From positions 22,079,605-22,143,604 of the forward strand of contig CM055113.1 of NCBI GenBank assembly GCA_029204225.1: DNA of 64,000 bases. The letters run 5' to 3'. The notes below the pieces were generated by a model. It was not told the DNA's origin. It did no database searches and was given only the letters and a program-made list of their open reading frames with translations. The DNA is from Diphasiastrum complanatum. Taxonomy: Eukaryota > Streptophyta > Lycopodiopsida > Lycopodiales > Lycopodiaceae. Shown in pieces: positions 22,807 to 34,937 of this stretch. Every line of letters starts with the position of its first letter. Position 1 is the first letter of the stretch. The position numbers and the translations under genes are program-made.

Positions 22807-23288
22807 CATAACCTTAAGCAAAACTTATTTCAATTCTAAATGAGCTATGTGTTCAGATAATGAACTTGTTTGATGCTCTGTTCTGTTTGCTTCTTGCGAT
22901 AAAAATTAATTCACTGTATTTGATTAAGAGGAATCATTAGCCAATACGATTCTGTTTGATGAATTTATTTGCTAGTTGCTGTCTGATTTGATTGCTTACT
23001 GTCATCAAAAGAGCCTGAAAAATAAACTAATCTTTATATTCACAGACCTTGACCAAATCATTTCACCATTGGTATTCATGTATGCCAATTTACCCAAATA
23101 TCTTTGGATAACCAAATATGACGCTGTAGTATTCACTGTGAATATTGCACATCCCAATCCATTTACGAGTCTTACATACACTTATTATATAGAAGATGAG
23201 ATTATTCTCTCTCTTGGGAAACGATCAAACCTTTTATAGTACTTACTTCATTGATTTTGTGGAAATCTATAACGACTAGGCCACCACA
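22807..23288 (+). repeat. Gypsy 5' LTR, right part
   Basis: Continuation of the LTR split at 19349. It ends CCACCACA, five bases before the gypsy PBS. A TATTATATAG motif near 23184 could be a promoter element. Confidence 0.5.
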
Positions 23289-23293
23289 TAATT

Positions 23294-23310
23294 TGGCGTC
23301 GTTGCCGGGG
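23294..23310 (+). other. Gypsy primer-binding site
   Basis: TGGCGTCGTTGCCGGGG closely resembles the PBS found after LTRs of plant Athila/Tat-type Ty3/gypsy elements (one base differs from the form I know). Confidence 0.8.
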
Positions 23311-23517
23311 AGTTGAAGTTCATCTTTTGCAATATTTTTAAGTTTATTACATCTACGAATCTTTCTCATGTAATGCATGCCAAGAAAATACTCTCAAGCA
23401 ACTATTGAACAGAAACGTTTAGAGCGTGCACAACGATTAGAAGCATATAGGAAATCTAGAGATTTGTATTTGCAGAATTTGTGAAATTCACCAATTAGAG
23501 CAAGATTAACACCTGAA

Positions 23518-24255
23518 GTGTTTAACGATCTTCTGAACGCTACTACAACATTTGTAGATTCATTTGAGAAAAAATCCGTTGAAACACCAAGTTCTACAGA
23601 TTCATCTGAATCAGATTCGTCAGATTTCACTTTCGAACCAAGTTCAGAATCAAAATCTTCTTCATCAGAACCATCATCTGAGCGTAGTCTAGATCCGAAT
23701 CCTCTAAGTCCTCCAAGTCCACCTAATTCACCACCACCTGATATTATGGCTAACCCAGCACCAGCCACATCTACAAAAATCAGATATGATTTCTTTAAGC
23801 AATCATCATCTGAAGATGTAGACAGTTATTTATCGCAGTTTGAATCTATTACCATAGCAGATAAAGATCATATAGACGAAGACAAAGTTAGAATTTTGCT
23901 AGGTCTTTAGCAAACGTAGGCTAGGGTTTGGTACAGTCAATTAGTACCGGAAATGGTTAATACTTGGAATGCTTTAAAAGCAGCATTCCTTAAACAATTT
24001 AGGGAGATAGGATACTCCAATAGATTGTTGGCTCGGCTTAATTCTGTTGAGAAGAAGCCGAAGGAATCACTTAGGAAGTATACTCGTAGAGTTAAGAATT
24101 TAATAGGAAAATTAGGAGCCCAGTATCCGGTTACTATGCAAAATGAATGGTTCTTGGTTGGTTTGCCTAAGAAAATGGATCATTTTTGTCGACAAGGATT
24201 GATGACTTCTTTGGAGGATGTCATCGCCTCTGCCAAAAATTACAAAACTTTTTGA
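23518..24255 (+). pseudogene. Gypsy Gag (capsid part)
   Basis: The first frame (23518-23910) has a Ser/Asp/Glu-rich and then Pro-rich leader followed by the start of the capsid fold. After stops near 23908-23916 the second frame (23953-24255) carries W-N-A-L-K-A-A-F-L-K-Q-F-R, the Retrotrans_gag-type motif, and E-W-F-L-V-G-L-P. A related fragment lies on the minus strand at 37732-38420. Confidence 0.8.
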
Positions 24256-24452
24256 ATTTCTCGAGGACGAAGAAATGAAGAAAAAGTAGTAAAAAGCATA
24301 AATCGAAATATACAAAAGAATCTAAATCATCTACTAAGTCTGAATCGGAATCTGATTCAACAGACGAGGAAGAGTCTTTAGAGTATTTATCTTATTCTTC
24401 TTCATCAAAAAAAGAATATTCTTATAGGAGGAACTCAAATAGGAAGAAAATA

Positions 24453-25034
24453 ATGGAGAAATCCAAAAAGATGGATCCGTTAAGGAAGAGTGTTGAGATG
24501 CTAGCAACAGAAATGAGTGATTTAAAGGTCCAAATGTCTGACATTAAAGCCAAGCGAAAGAAAGCAAATCTTAATGCCAATGTTTGGTGTACCGCTTGTG
24601 GGAAGAAAGGTCATTCTAAGACCAACTGTCCCAGTTTACAGACTAACTATTTAGAAGAGAAATTATTCCTCTGTCCGATTAATAATCATGAGGAGGTAAC
24701 TAGTACTGCAACTCCTACTAACCAAAAAACCATTATACCAAAACAACGTACTGGTCAACAATACACTATTTTGCATAGAAGGGGGACAAGAGATTCTACT
24801 CCACCACCCAGAGTAAGGGGTTCGTGCTACAATTGCGGAGCCCCGGGTCACTATTTGTCTGATTTCTCTGAACCCAAGAGGTCAGTAGGATATGTGTCGC
24901 TCTATGCTAACTGTAAAGACGAAGGGCATGTCACTGCTAAATGTCCTCAGCCACAACAATTGCCGTCTAAACCAAGGTTTGTAAACTCGCCTAGAGAAGA
25001 TGACCTCGGCCATCTAAAACTAACACTGACATGA
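24453..25034 (+). pseudogene. Gypsy Gag nucleocapsid with three knuckle-like motifs
   Basis: The first knuckle, C-T-A-C-G-K-K-G-H-x4-C, is intact. The second, C-Y-N-C-G-A-P-G-H, has lost its final Cys (Phe). The third, N-C-K-D-E-G-H-V-T-A-K-C, lacks the first Cys. Knuckles of this type bind the genomic RNA. Basic and coiled-coil-like sequence precedes them. Confidence 0.75.
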
Positions 25035-25511
25035 TAGTTCAGAGGATAGAAGTAGAGTCCAAATCATTAGATCAAGACCATCAATGGCCAGATTTAGATG
25101 CAGAGATAATTAAAGTAACTACTAGAAGTAGTAAAGATTCTTCAACTCTTAAGGATAAGAAGAAAACTAAGACGAGATCTGCGAAAAATGTGACAGAAAA
25201 AGCGAAAGTTGCAGAATAGCCAGTAAAAATTTCTAATAGTAAAGAATTAGACCTTGATAGGCCTACTGAAAAATATTATGATGTTGATATTAGTTCAGAA
25301 GCTAAAAAGCTTTTAGACGAAGAAACCAGAAAAAGTAAAGAAAGTAACTTTTTCAAATCCAGTTATAAGTAGCGAGATACCTAGAGATCCGTCGCCACTT
25401 AGAAACCGTTCTTATGATATAGTAGAAGGCCTTGTCTCTAGAATGCCCAATATAACTTTTAAACAGTTATTAGACGATAACTAGTATTACAAGAAAGAAA
25501 TTAAGCAATTT

Positions 25512-25877
25512 TTGCAAAAGAAAAAGAAAAGACAAGCAAAGTTACCATTAGTCAACGTAGGATTAGTTAATTACGGTGATGAAGGTCAATCCGAGATTCA
25601 GGTAGTGATCAATGGTTGCATTTTAGATAGTGTGCCCATAGATTCTGGATCTAGCATAAACATAATGACTGAAGAAACAACATATGAGTTAGGCATTCAT
25701 CATAGAATAGCACCCACATTAAGACATCTAAGGTTAGCTGATGCAACTAGAAGATCACCAATAGGAGAATTGTCCCAAGTTACAGTTTATATTGGAGATC
25801 ATAAGTTTCTTATGGATTCTATAATACTAAGAACTACAAGAGAATCGTCGTACAAAGTGTTATTAGGACATTTTTGA
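25512..25877 (+). pseudogene. Gypsy aspartic protease-like domain 1
   Basis: A 121-residue frame with the active-site motif P-I-D-S-G-S-S-I-N-I-M and the downstream L-A-D-A-T, P-I-G-E-L pattern, ending near V-L-L-G-H-F where the family normally has L-L-G-R-P. A basic leader precedes it. A second, separate protease-like domain follows 330 bp later. Confidence 0.8.
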
Positions 25878-26079
25878 GATTTTCGAGTAGCCTGCAGGAT
25901 TCTAACCCATTGGAAGAAGAAGGAGATTACCTTCAGAGACCAGATGGAGACACCGACGGGGAAAAGTCAAAAGAATTATAATATCATGGGAAAAGGATAA
26001 GTACGAAGGTGAGACACCTACATCATCCTCGAGCTATACTTCAGAGGATGATGGGCCTCAGTCCATAAGGACTGAGGAA

Positions 26080-26418
26080 GAGGAGAGATTTGTCACACTA
26101 AGTATACCTGCATATAGTAATAAAGTAGAATATGTAGATATAGGAGATTGTGGATTTCCAGAGATTAGTGCTATTATAGGAGATCAGACTATAGACAAAA
26201 TACTAATAGACTCAGGATCCTGTATCAACTTAATAATAGAAACAATGGTTAAGGAATTAGGACTAGAAAAACAGATACAGCTTACCACTTACCATGAAAT
26301 CCATTTAGCAGATGCATCCAAATGCATACCAGTAGGTGAGCTAAAAGGTATTAGCGTATTATTTGGAAGACCATGGCTATATCAAGCAAATGCTATTATA
26401 AATTGGTCTACCAAATAG
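26080..26418 (+). pseudogene. Gypsy aspartic protease-like domain 2
   Basis: In another frame from domain 1, I-L-I-D-S-G-S-C-I-N-L-I is followed by L-A-D-A-S, P-V-G-E-L and then F-G-R-P-W-L-Y. Spacing between the last two motifs is about 20 residues shorter than in domain 1, suggesting an internal deletion. A stop follows at 26416-26418. Both domains keep the catalytic Asp. Two protease-like domains in one gypsy element is unusual. Confidence 0.75.
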
Positions 26419-26595
26419 ATATTTTTTCCAAGCATTCTCACACCCAGTCCAATAGGGGATCACCTTTTGAGATGGGAGTTAGCCAGACCTGTTGAATCCT
26501 GGATCAATTTTATATAATGCTATGAGATTGATGAGGATGAGGAAATACCAACAACATCCGAGTCGAGGGAAGTTCTAGGTGGAACCAGAGCAAGC

Positions 26596-28066
26596 TTGAC
26601 TGAAGGGATGGTAGATAAAACAGATTATGTAGAAATAGAAATTAATAAAGGTAAAATTTTGAATTTATATAAATACCAATCAGACCAAGAACGTGAAGAG
26701 TATATATTACTTCTTCAGAAATACCAAAACGTATTTGCTTGGTCGATGGACGATTTAATAGGAATACCAGTTAAATGGGGCAAACATAGATTAGATCTTA
26801 TTTAGGGAACAATGCCTGTTAGGCAATGCCAATATAGATTGAATCCAAAATATTTCTTGTTAGTTAAAGACGAATTAGGTAGATGTCTTAGAGCGGGTAT
26901 TATATATCATGTTCTAAGCAGTGAGTGAGTGTCACCAATAGTAGTACCTAAGAAGAAGATGAGCAAGATTAGAGTTTGCCAAGAGTTTAGAAAACTAAAT
27001 GCTGCTACAACAAAGGAGATATCATCCTCTGCCGTATACAGATACTATTCTTGACCAGGTAGCTGGTTATGAACGTTATAGCTTTTTAGATGGATTCTCA
27101 GGTTGTAACCAAGTTTTTATCAAAAAGGAAGATAGACCCAAGACCACTTGTACCACTGATTGGGGGACGTACGCGTATACGTGAATGCCCTTTGGTCTTT
27201 GTAATGCACCAGCCACATTCCAACGTATGATGAACATTTTTCAAAAAAATTTAAGGAAGTTTTTAGAAATTTTTATGGATGACTTTTGTGTCTATTCATC
27301 AACTAAAGACCATTTAGACATATTAGAGAAGACATTGAGAAGATGTCAAAAGACATCTCTTAAGTTGCATCCAGCCAAGTGTTACTTCGGGATGAGGGAA
27401 GACATCTTGTTAGGACATAAAATTTCAAAGGATGGTATACAAGCCCACATCGAAAAAGTAAAAATGATTTTAGAGTTATTAGAACCAACTAATCTACGAG
27501 AGCTTAGAGGTTTTCTAGGACACGTAGGATATTATTGTAGGATAATTAAGGATTATGCCATAGTAGTAACTCCTTTAATAAGTTTATTAAAAAAGTCTGT
27601 TGAGTACCATTGGTCACAAGACCATCAGCAAGGTTTTGATCAATTGAAACAGTCATTAGCAGAAGCCACTGAAGTTAGACCTCCAAATTGGGCTAAAAAG
27701 TTCCATGTATATGTAGATACATCATCATTTGCAATAGGTGTAGTGCTTAGTCAGAAAGATGACCAAAATATAGATTACCCAATTTATTATGCGGATAAGC
27801 AACTCGCTGCATCAGAAAAGAACTATTCTGATACAGAGCGAGAAGCACTAGGAATGATTTATTCAGTAAAGAAATTTAGACATTATCTTTTAGGATACCC
27901 TTTCGTATTTCACGTAGATCACTATGCATTGAGACATTTAGTGAATAAACCTGATCTTTCGGGTAGGGTAGCTAGATGGGTATTGTTATTAGATGAGTTT
28001 AATTATGAAGTAGAATTAAGAAGAGACAAGGATCATCAAAATGCTAATTATATATCCTGCTTCTAA
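26596..28066 (+). pseudogene. Gypsy reverse transcriptase and RNase H
   Basis: Frame pieces at 26596-26805, 26999-27184 and 27185-28066. The first holds the pre-RT region and the second contains Y-S-F-L-D-G-F-S-G (first catalytic Asp). The third, 293 residues, begins M-P-F-G-L-C-N-A-P-A-T-F-Q, carries F-M-D-D (normally Y-x-D-D) and then gypsy RNase H (Y-V-D-T-S, E-K-N-Y, T-E-R-E-A-L, F-H-V-D-H). The TGA at 27182-27184 stands where Arg normally precedes M-P-F-G-L, as expected from CGA to TGA decay. Stops also occur near 26803 and 26926. Confidence 0.88.
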
Positions 28067-28259
28067 ACGAAAAATCAGTTTGAACCCATTTCTGATGAAT
28101 TTCCGGATGAACATATAATGCGTATTCAATCGAAAACATCAATTTATATGAACATTATTTTTTTTTACAGGACCAGATTTATCCTGAACATTTTAATAAA
28201 TAGCAAAAAATGGTTTTCCTTTCAAAAGTAGGACCTTATACGATTATAAATAAAAAATA

Positions 28260-28560
28260 TTGTATAAATTAGGACTTGACGATAGTCTCCGCCGATGTTT
28301 TAAACCAACCGAGACGACCGCTGTAATAAGTGCATTACATGAGGAAGATTTGGGAGGTCACTATGCTCTTAAAAATACTGCAAGTAAGATCCTTAATGCT
28401 AAATATTGGTGGCCTACCGTCTATAGAGATGTTAAAATATTCATTCAGAAATGTGATGCTTGTCAGAGGATGGAGAAACCCAGCTTCGCAACGCATTGGC
28501 CGCTTACTCCAATTATTCCCTTAGCATTTTTGAGAAATGGGGGATAGATTTTGTAGTCGA
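28260..28560 (+). pseudogene. Gypsy integrase zinc finger and start of core
   Basis: H-E-E-D-L-G-G-H and C-D-A-C-Q-R form the HHCC zinc-binding pattern. In a shifted frame W-G-I-D-F-V marks the start of the catalytic core, after which the plus-strand similarity stops. Confidence 0.8.
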
Positions 28561-28629
28561 TCACCCGTAAAACATGATGAAAACAAAGGTATGTGCAAGA
28601 TGATATGTAACATTCTAGTAAAATCTTAT

Positions 28630-29015
28630 ATTTTTTTCGCAATTTCCCGAAGGTCAAAGATGGAATGAAGGAAAATTCCCAAAAATGCGAAGGTTAAAGT
28701 GTCGCAATTTTTCGTGTTCCCAAAGATGGTGAATTTACTTAACATACCATATTCCAATATGGTGTCGGTTTTTTTGCAAAAATATAGTGACAACAATGAA
28801 GCGAAGTGTCGGCATTTTCGCAAAAAAAAATGTAGCAAAAATAGAAATGTAGCGAAAGTGTTGCATTTTTCGCGCATTTGCGAAGGCAATGGATTGACAG
28901 TTGAACGAAATGTAAACAGTGTCGCAAATTTCGCTACAACACATATGGGCGAAGAATGTGAAGGTGCAAGTGTCGCAAATTTTGCAAACTTCGATGGAAT
29001 GATTGGACTTTGATG
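28630..29015. repeat. AT-rich spacer with repeated TTTTCGCAA/TTGCGA motifs
   Basis: About a dozen copies, in both orientations, of short motifs such as GTCGCAAATTT, TTTTCGCAAAA and GCGAAGGT. Long frames on both strands result from the motif composition. Similar motifs occur at 1070-1300. The place next to an inverted integrase end suggests the natural region between pol and 3' LTR of the gypsy family. Confidence 0.55.
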
Positions 29016-29019
29016 GTCT

Positions 29020-29885
29020 TTAGAAACTGGATAAATAGTATCGAAAATTATCATAATTGCGCTTCACCCTTGAGCCATTTACTCGAGTATCAAGTAAATG
29101 TCCTTCAAGATCGGCTAACTGAAGTGATCCATTGTTAAAAACTTCTATGACTTTGTAAGGTCCCACCCATCTAGTATGTAATTTTCCAGGAAACAACATG
29201 TGTCTGTTATTATACAGAAGCATATAGTCCTCTCGTTTGATTTTTATTTTTTTAATGGATTAGTCAAAAATTTCTTTTCTTTTATTCTGAACTCGTTCAG
29301 TCTGGATTAATGAAAAACGCCAATCCTCCTTCAGTTGCGTCAAAGATATCATCTGCTCCCGGAGACTATCGTGTTCATCCATTTGCTCTTCATCACTAAT
29401 GCGAAACGTCAGAAGTTTGAATTCTATTGGTAGTATGGGATGCATTCCATAACAAAATAGTATGGAGTCTGCCTAGTTGTGATCTTTTCAACAGTTCTAT
29501 ATGTCCATAAGACAGATTTTAACTTCTGATCCCAATCAGAAGAATGTGTTTCCATTACTTTATTCAAAATTTTACACAAAATTCCATTTTCCCGCTCTAT
29601 AAGCCCATTCGCTTTGGATTATATGGAGTGGTTTGGCGATGCGTAATAGAAAAGTATGACAATATGGCCTCGATGGTCTGATTAAGAAAATGGATTTCCC
29701 TATCGCTAACGAGTTCTAAGGGACATCCATATTGCATGATATGTTTTGGAATAAAAACTTTGCAACAGTCTTAGCATCATTCTTAATTGTGGCTTCGGCC
29801 TCTACCATCTCTGCCAAAATGAATATGTACAAATAAAGATATGAGCTGAGGAAGATCAACTTTGATGGTTCCATTGCCAAATGAA
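29020..29885 (-). pseudogene. Gypsy integrase core and C-terminus, inverted
   Basis: On the minus strand, from 29885 downwards: I-F-I-L-A-x-x-V-E-A-E-A (core), then a shifted frame with L-V-S-D-R and T-T-P-Y-N-P, then 29445-29260, and finally 29223-29020 with F-P-G-K-L-x-x-R-W-V-G-P-Y, the GPY/F C-terminal motif. It starts almost where the plus-strand integrase at 28560 stops, so the two are best read as halves of one gene separated by an inversion. Confidence 0.75.
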
Positions 29886-30787
29886 AAGCACGGTTGGTGG
29901 CTAAAGGATTCACTCAAGTCCAAGGAGTGGATTATCAAGAAATTTTTAGTCATGTCGTCAAAATGCAGTCAAACAGGTTCCTGATTGCGTTAACAGCCGT
30001 GGAAGACCTTGAAACGGATGTCAAGACAACATTTCTCAATGGTAATGTCGAAGAAGAGCTGTACACCTTCCAATCTACAGGATTCAAAGTCAAAGGACAA
30101 GAGCACAAAGTGTGCAAGCTGCACAAAGCAATCTACGAACTGAAACATGCCGCAAGAGCATGGTTCGATAGAATCAACTCTTACCTCATTCAATTGGAAT
30201 TTGCAAACGATTCAGCTAACTGTAATGTTTATTCGAAGCATATAGACACCAATTCAGTTCACATAGCTCTTTACGTAGATGATGCATTTATTCTATCTAA
30301 CGACACTTCTCTACTGCACACTACTAAGAGTGATTTGTCCCTGAATTTGATTTGACTGATTTAGGAGCTGTCAATTCTTTGCTAGAAATTCACATTACTA
30401 GAAATAGGCTTCAGAAGAAGATCTAACTTAGCCAACAAGCATATCTAAAAGACATTTTAGAATAATTTCATATGTCTGATTGCAAACCCATTGATACTCC
30501 AATGGATCCAAGTATAGTATTGACTAAACCTACTTGTGCTGATTCTAATAATGAAGTAGTCGACATAGCGAAGTACCCTTATCATTCACTAATAGGATCT
30601 TTAATGTATGCAATGCTATGTACTAGACTAGATTTAGCACACACTGTTAGCACGTTAAGTCAATTCATGTCTAATCCTAGGATCTCTCATTAGAAAACGT
30701 TAAAGAGAGTGATGAGATATATTTAGAGAAGTTTAGATCACATCTTATGTTATGATGGAAATGCTATCAACCCACTCGTCCTGCGAG
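29886..30787 (+). pseudogene. Ty1/copia reverse transcriptase (copia-P), split by a CACTA element
   Basis: V-A-K-G-F-T-Q-V-x-G-V-D-Y at the start, F-L-N-G-N-V-E-E-E-L, Y-E-L-K-H-A-A-R-A-W-F and the catalytic Y-V-D-D at about 30274. A stop at 30353 and further stops near 30358, 30424 and 30463 follow. The next frame (30472-30693) has the T-P-M-D-P and Y-R-x-L-I-G-S-L-M-Y-like region. RNase H then begins and is interrupted at 30790 by the CACTA element; it resumes at 36168. Confidence 0.85.
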
Positions 30788-30790
30788 GCT

Positions 30791-31612
30791 CATTACAAGA
30801 AAAGGTGGCAAAAATTGCGGAAAAAAAATTTTCGCAATTTTTTTTTGGTCGAAATTGCGGAAAGCCAAAAAATTACGGAAAGAATTCCGCAATTTATAAC
30901 GTCATGGTAGAAATTGTGGAGAAAAATTGCAAATTTTTTTTGCAATTTTTGTCTTCCTTACAGAATTTGCGAAAAGAAAGTGCGGAAAAGATTTTTTGCA
31001 ATTTTTTGGTTGTGGCCAAAATTGCGAAAAATGTTTTCGCAACAGAAATTGCAGAAAACATTATATAAAATTTTATAATAGGTCCATGCATAATTAATGA
31101 GTTTTGTTTCTCTCCATAGAAACTTCTAGATCAAAAACCCTATCAACGATATGATTAGAATCAATGCAATTTGTCCCGTCGTGGTAAAAATTGCAGACAA
31201 AATTGTGGAAACAAATTTTTGCAATTTTTAGACCATGGCAGAAATTGCGGAAAACGTTTCTACGACAGACATTGCAAAAAAAACTGTAGAAAGTTTTTCG
31301 CAATTTTTTCCATCGTGGTAGAAATTGTAGACAAAATTGCGAATTTTTTTTTTTTGCAATTTTTAGGCCATGGCAAAAATTGCGAAAAACTTTTTGTGAC
31401 TGAAATTGCAGAAAAAATTGCAAAAAGTTTTTCGCAATTTCTCCCGTTGTGGTAGGAATCGCAGACAAAACTGTGGAAAAAATTTCGCAATTTTTAGACA
31501 TGGCAGAAATTGCGAAAATTGTTGCAAATTGCGGACAAAATTGCGAAATTTTTTCCGCAATATCTACCATCACGGCAAGAATTGCAAAAAAAAAATTCTG
31601 CAATTTTTTGGC
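30791..31612. repeat. Left CACTA terminus with subterminal repeat array
   Basis: Dozens of copies of AATTGCGGAAAA/TTTTCGCAATTT-type motifs in both orientations. The tract folds extensively. Subterminal arrays of a short motif are the TNPA-binding sites of CACTA elements. The Asn/Phe/Lys/Cys-rich frames on both strands are by-products. Confidence 0.85.
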
Positions 31613-31752
31613 TGACTCTATGGTCGACACTAGCAGCGTCGACCATATGGTCGATTACCAGAACTTAGTAGATGCTATGGTCGACGCTAGCGTATACTAA
31701 GTTCTGGTAATCGACTCTATGGTCGACGCTGCTAGCATCGACCATAGAGTCA
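31613..31752. repeat. 58-bp inverted repeat with 24-bp loop
   Basis: Arms 31613-31670 and 31695-31752 match at 54 of 58 positions. Each arm contains smaller hairpins centred on TGGTCGAC/GTCGACCA. It sits just inside the left subterminal array. Confidence 0.9.
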
Positions 31753-31902
31753 ATTACCGGAAGTCGAATTATTTGGCGCGTCGCGGTTTCTTTTCATTTC
31801 GATTTTTGATTTTTGAGTACGAAGAGGAGGATATTTTTGCGCCTAGCGGTGGTGCTGCACTCTATGGCTCTTCTAATGATGTTTGGTCCTTCTTATACTT
31901 TT

Positions 31903-32210
31903 TTGTCATAGCCAAGCTCTCTACCTTTTCACCATAGCCAAGGCTTGGAGAAAAAGTGGAGCATTGGACAAAAAGCTGAGCACCATAGCCAACATTCAAA
32001 AGTTTACTTGTTTTTCTTTGATACATTTGTGTTTATTGTTGTTTATGTTTTTTTGTCATAGCCAAAGCTCTTTACCTTCTCACCATAGCCAAGGCTTGAG
32101 CAAAAAGATGAGCGTTGGACACAAAGGTAAGCACCATAGCCAACATTCAAAAGTTTACTTGTTTTGCTTTGTTACATTTGTGTTTATTGTTGTTTATGTT
32201 CTTTTCTCTC
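31903..32210. repeat. ~150-bp tandem duplication inside the CACTA element
   Basis: Two adjacent units beginning GTCATAGCCAA (near 31905 and 32055) and sharing CACCATAGCCAACATTC and TGTTTATTGTTGTTTATG. Within each unit CATAGCCAA recurs three times. After it come T-rich and AAGCTT-rich stretches (32240-32560) with no gene seen. Confidence 0.75.
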
Positions 32211-33072
32211 TCTCATTGACACTCTTTTGTTTTTTTTTTTTCATCAGAGTTAAAGCTTTTCAAAAGCTTTCAAAAGCTTGAGGTAAAGCTATTTAAAAGC
32301 TTGTAAACCTTTTCAAAGAGAGCATAAGAAAGCTTCTCAAAAGGAGTAAAGCTATTTAAAAGGGTGTAAAGCTTGGAGTAGGGCTTGGAGTAAAGTAAGC
32401 TTTTTGAAAACCTTGATGACTCTCTATCTTTTATCTCTCTCATTGACACTCCTTTGTTTCTCTTTCATTAGAGTTAAAGTAGTTTGAGTAAAGCTTGGAG
32501 TAAAGCTTGCTCTCCCTCTCCCTCTTTGTCTCTCTCATTGACACTCTTTTTTCTCACTTTTATCATAACATCCTCAGTTTGGATTAGAGTTTCTTGGGAA
32601 AAAGCTTTTGAAACAAAGTTTTTGGAGACAAGGTGAGCATTGTTTATTGTGAATCTTGTTTCTTTGTTTTGTTGAAATATTGCTATTTTGTTTTGTTAAA
32701 ATCTTGTTGCTTTGTTTGTGGGTATTTTCTTTCGATTAAAATTTTCTAAAATAATGTGAAGAGCATATGCTACAGCTTGATAAAAATAAACGTTTTAAAA
32801 TCATGAAAACAAATAAGACAGTTGAAAAGGGATATAGTGTTTAGAGTTTATATTAAAGGATTTATAAAAAGGGTATACATGAGGACATGGTATAAGAGAT
32901 TTAAAAAAAAATTTAAATTCAAAATTTAGAAACAGTGGACCAGAGGTAAGGATTATCAGAGAGAAATTGAATAAAAAGAGGATAAAGTTTATGTTTAGGT
33001 TGTGGTTATAGTTAATTTTATGTTTTATGTTCATCAGTGTTATCTTAATCATAGTTCATTTTTAATATGTAG

Positions 33073-34937
<1,865 letters not shown>

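Larger units (their letters stand above)
23294..29885 (+). mobile_element. Ty3/gypsy retrotransposon body, decayed, integrase end inverted
   Basis: Order on the plus strand: PBS, Gag, zinc knuckles, protease-like domain 1, protease-like domain 2, RT, RNase H, integrase zinc finger and the first residues of the integrase core. Then comes a spacer and, on the minus strand, the remaining integrase core and C-terminus. RT before integrase is the gypsy order. Multiple stops and frameshifts disable it. No 3' LTR was found. Confidence 0.85.

Noticed and set aside
23394-23768. Minus-strand frame opposite gypsy Gag
   Set aside because: Antisense of the Ser/Asp-rich Gag leader.
30805-31630. Overlapping Asn/Lys/Phe/Cys-rich frames on both strands
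   Set aside because: By-products of the CACTA subterminal motif array, open in many frames because the motif lacks stops.
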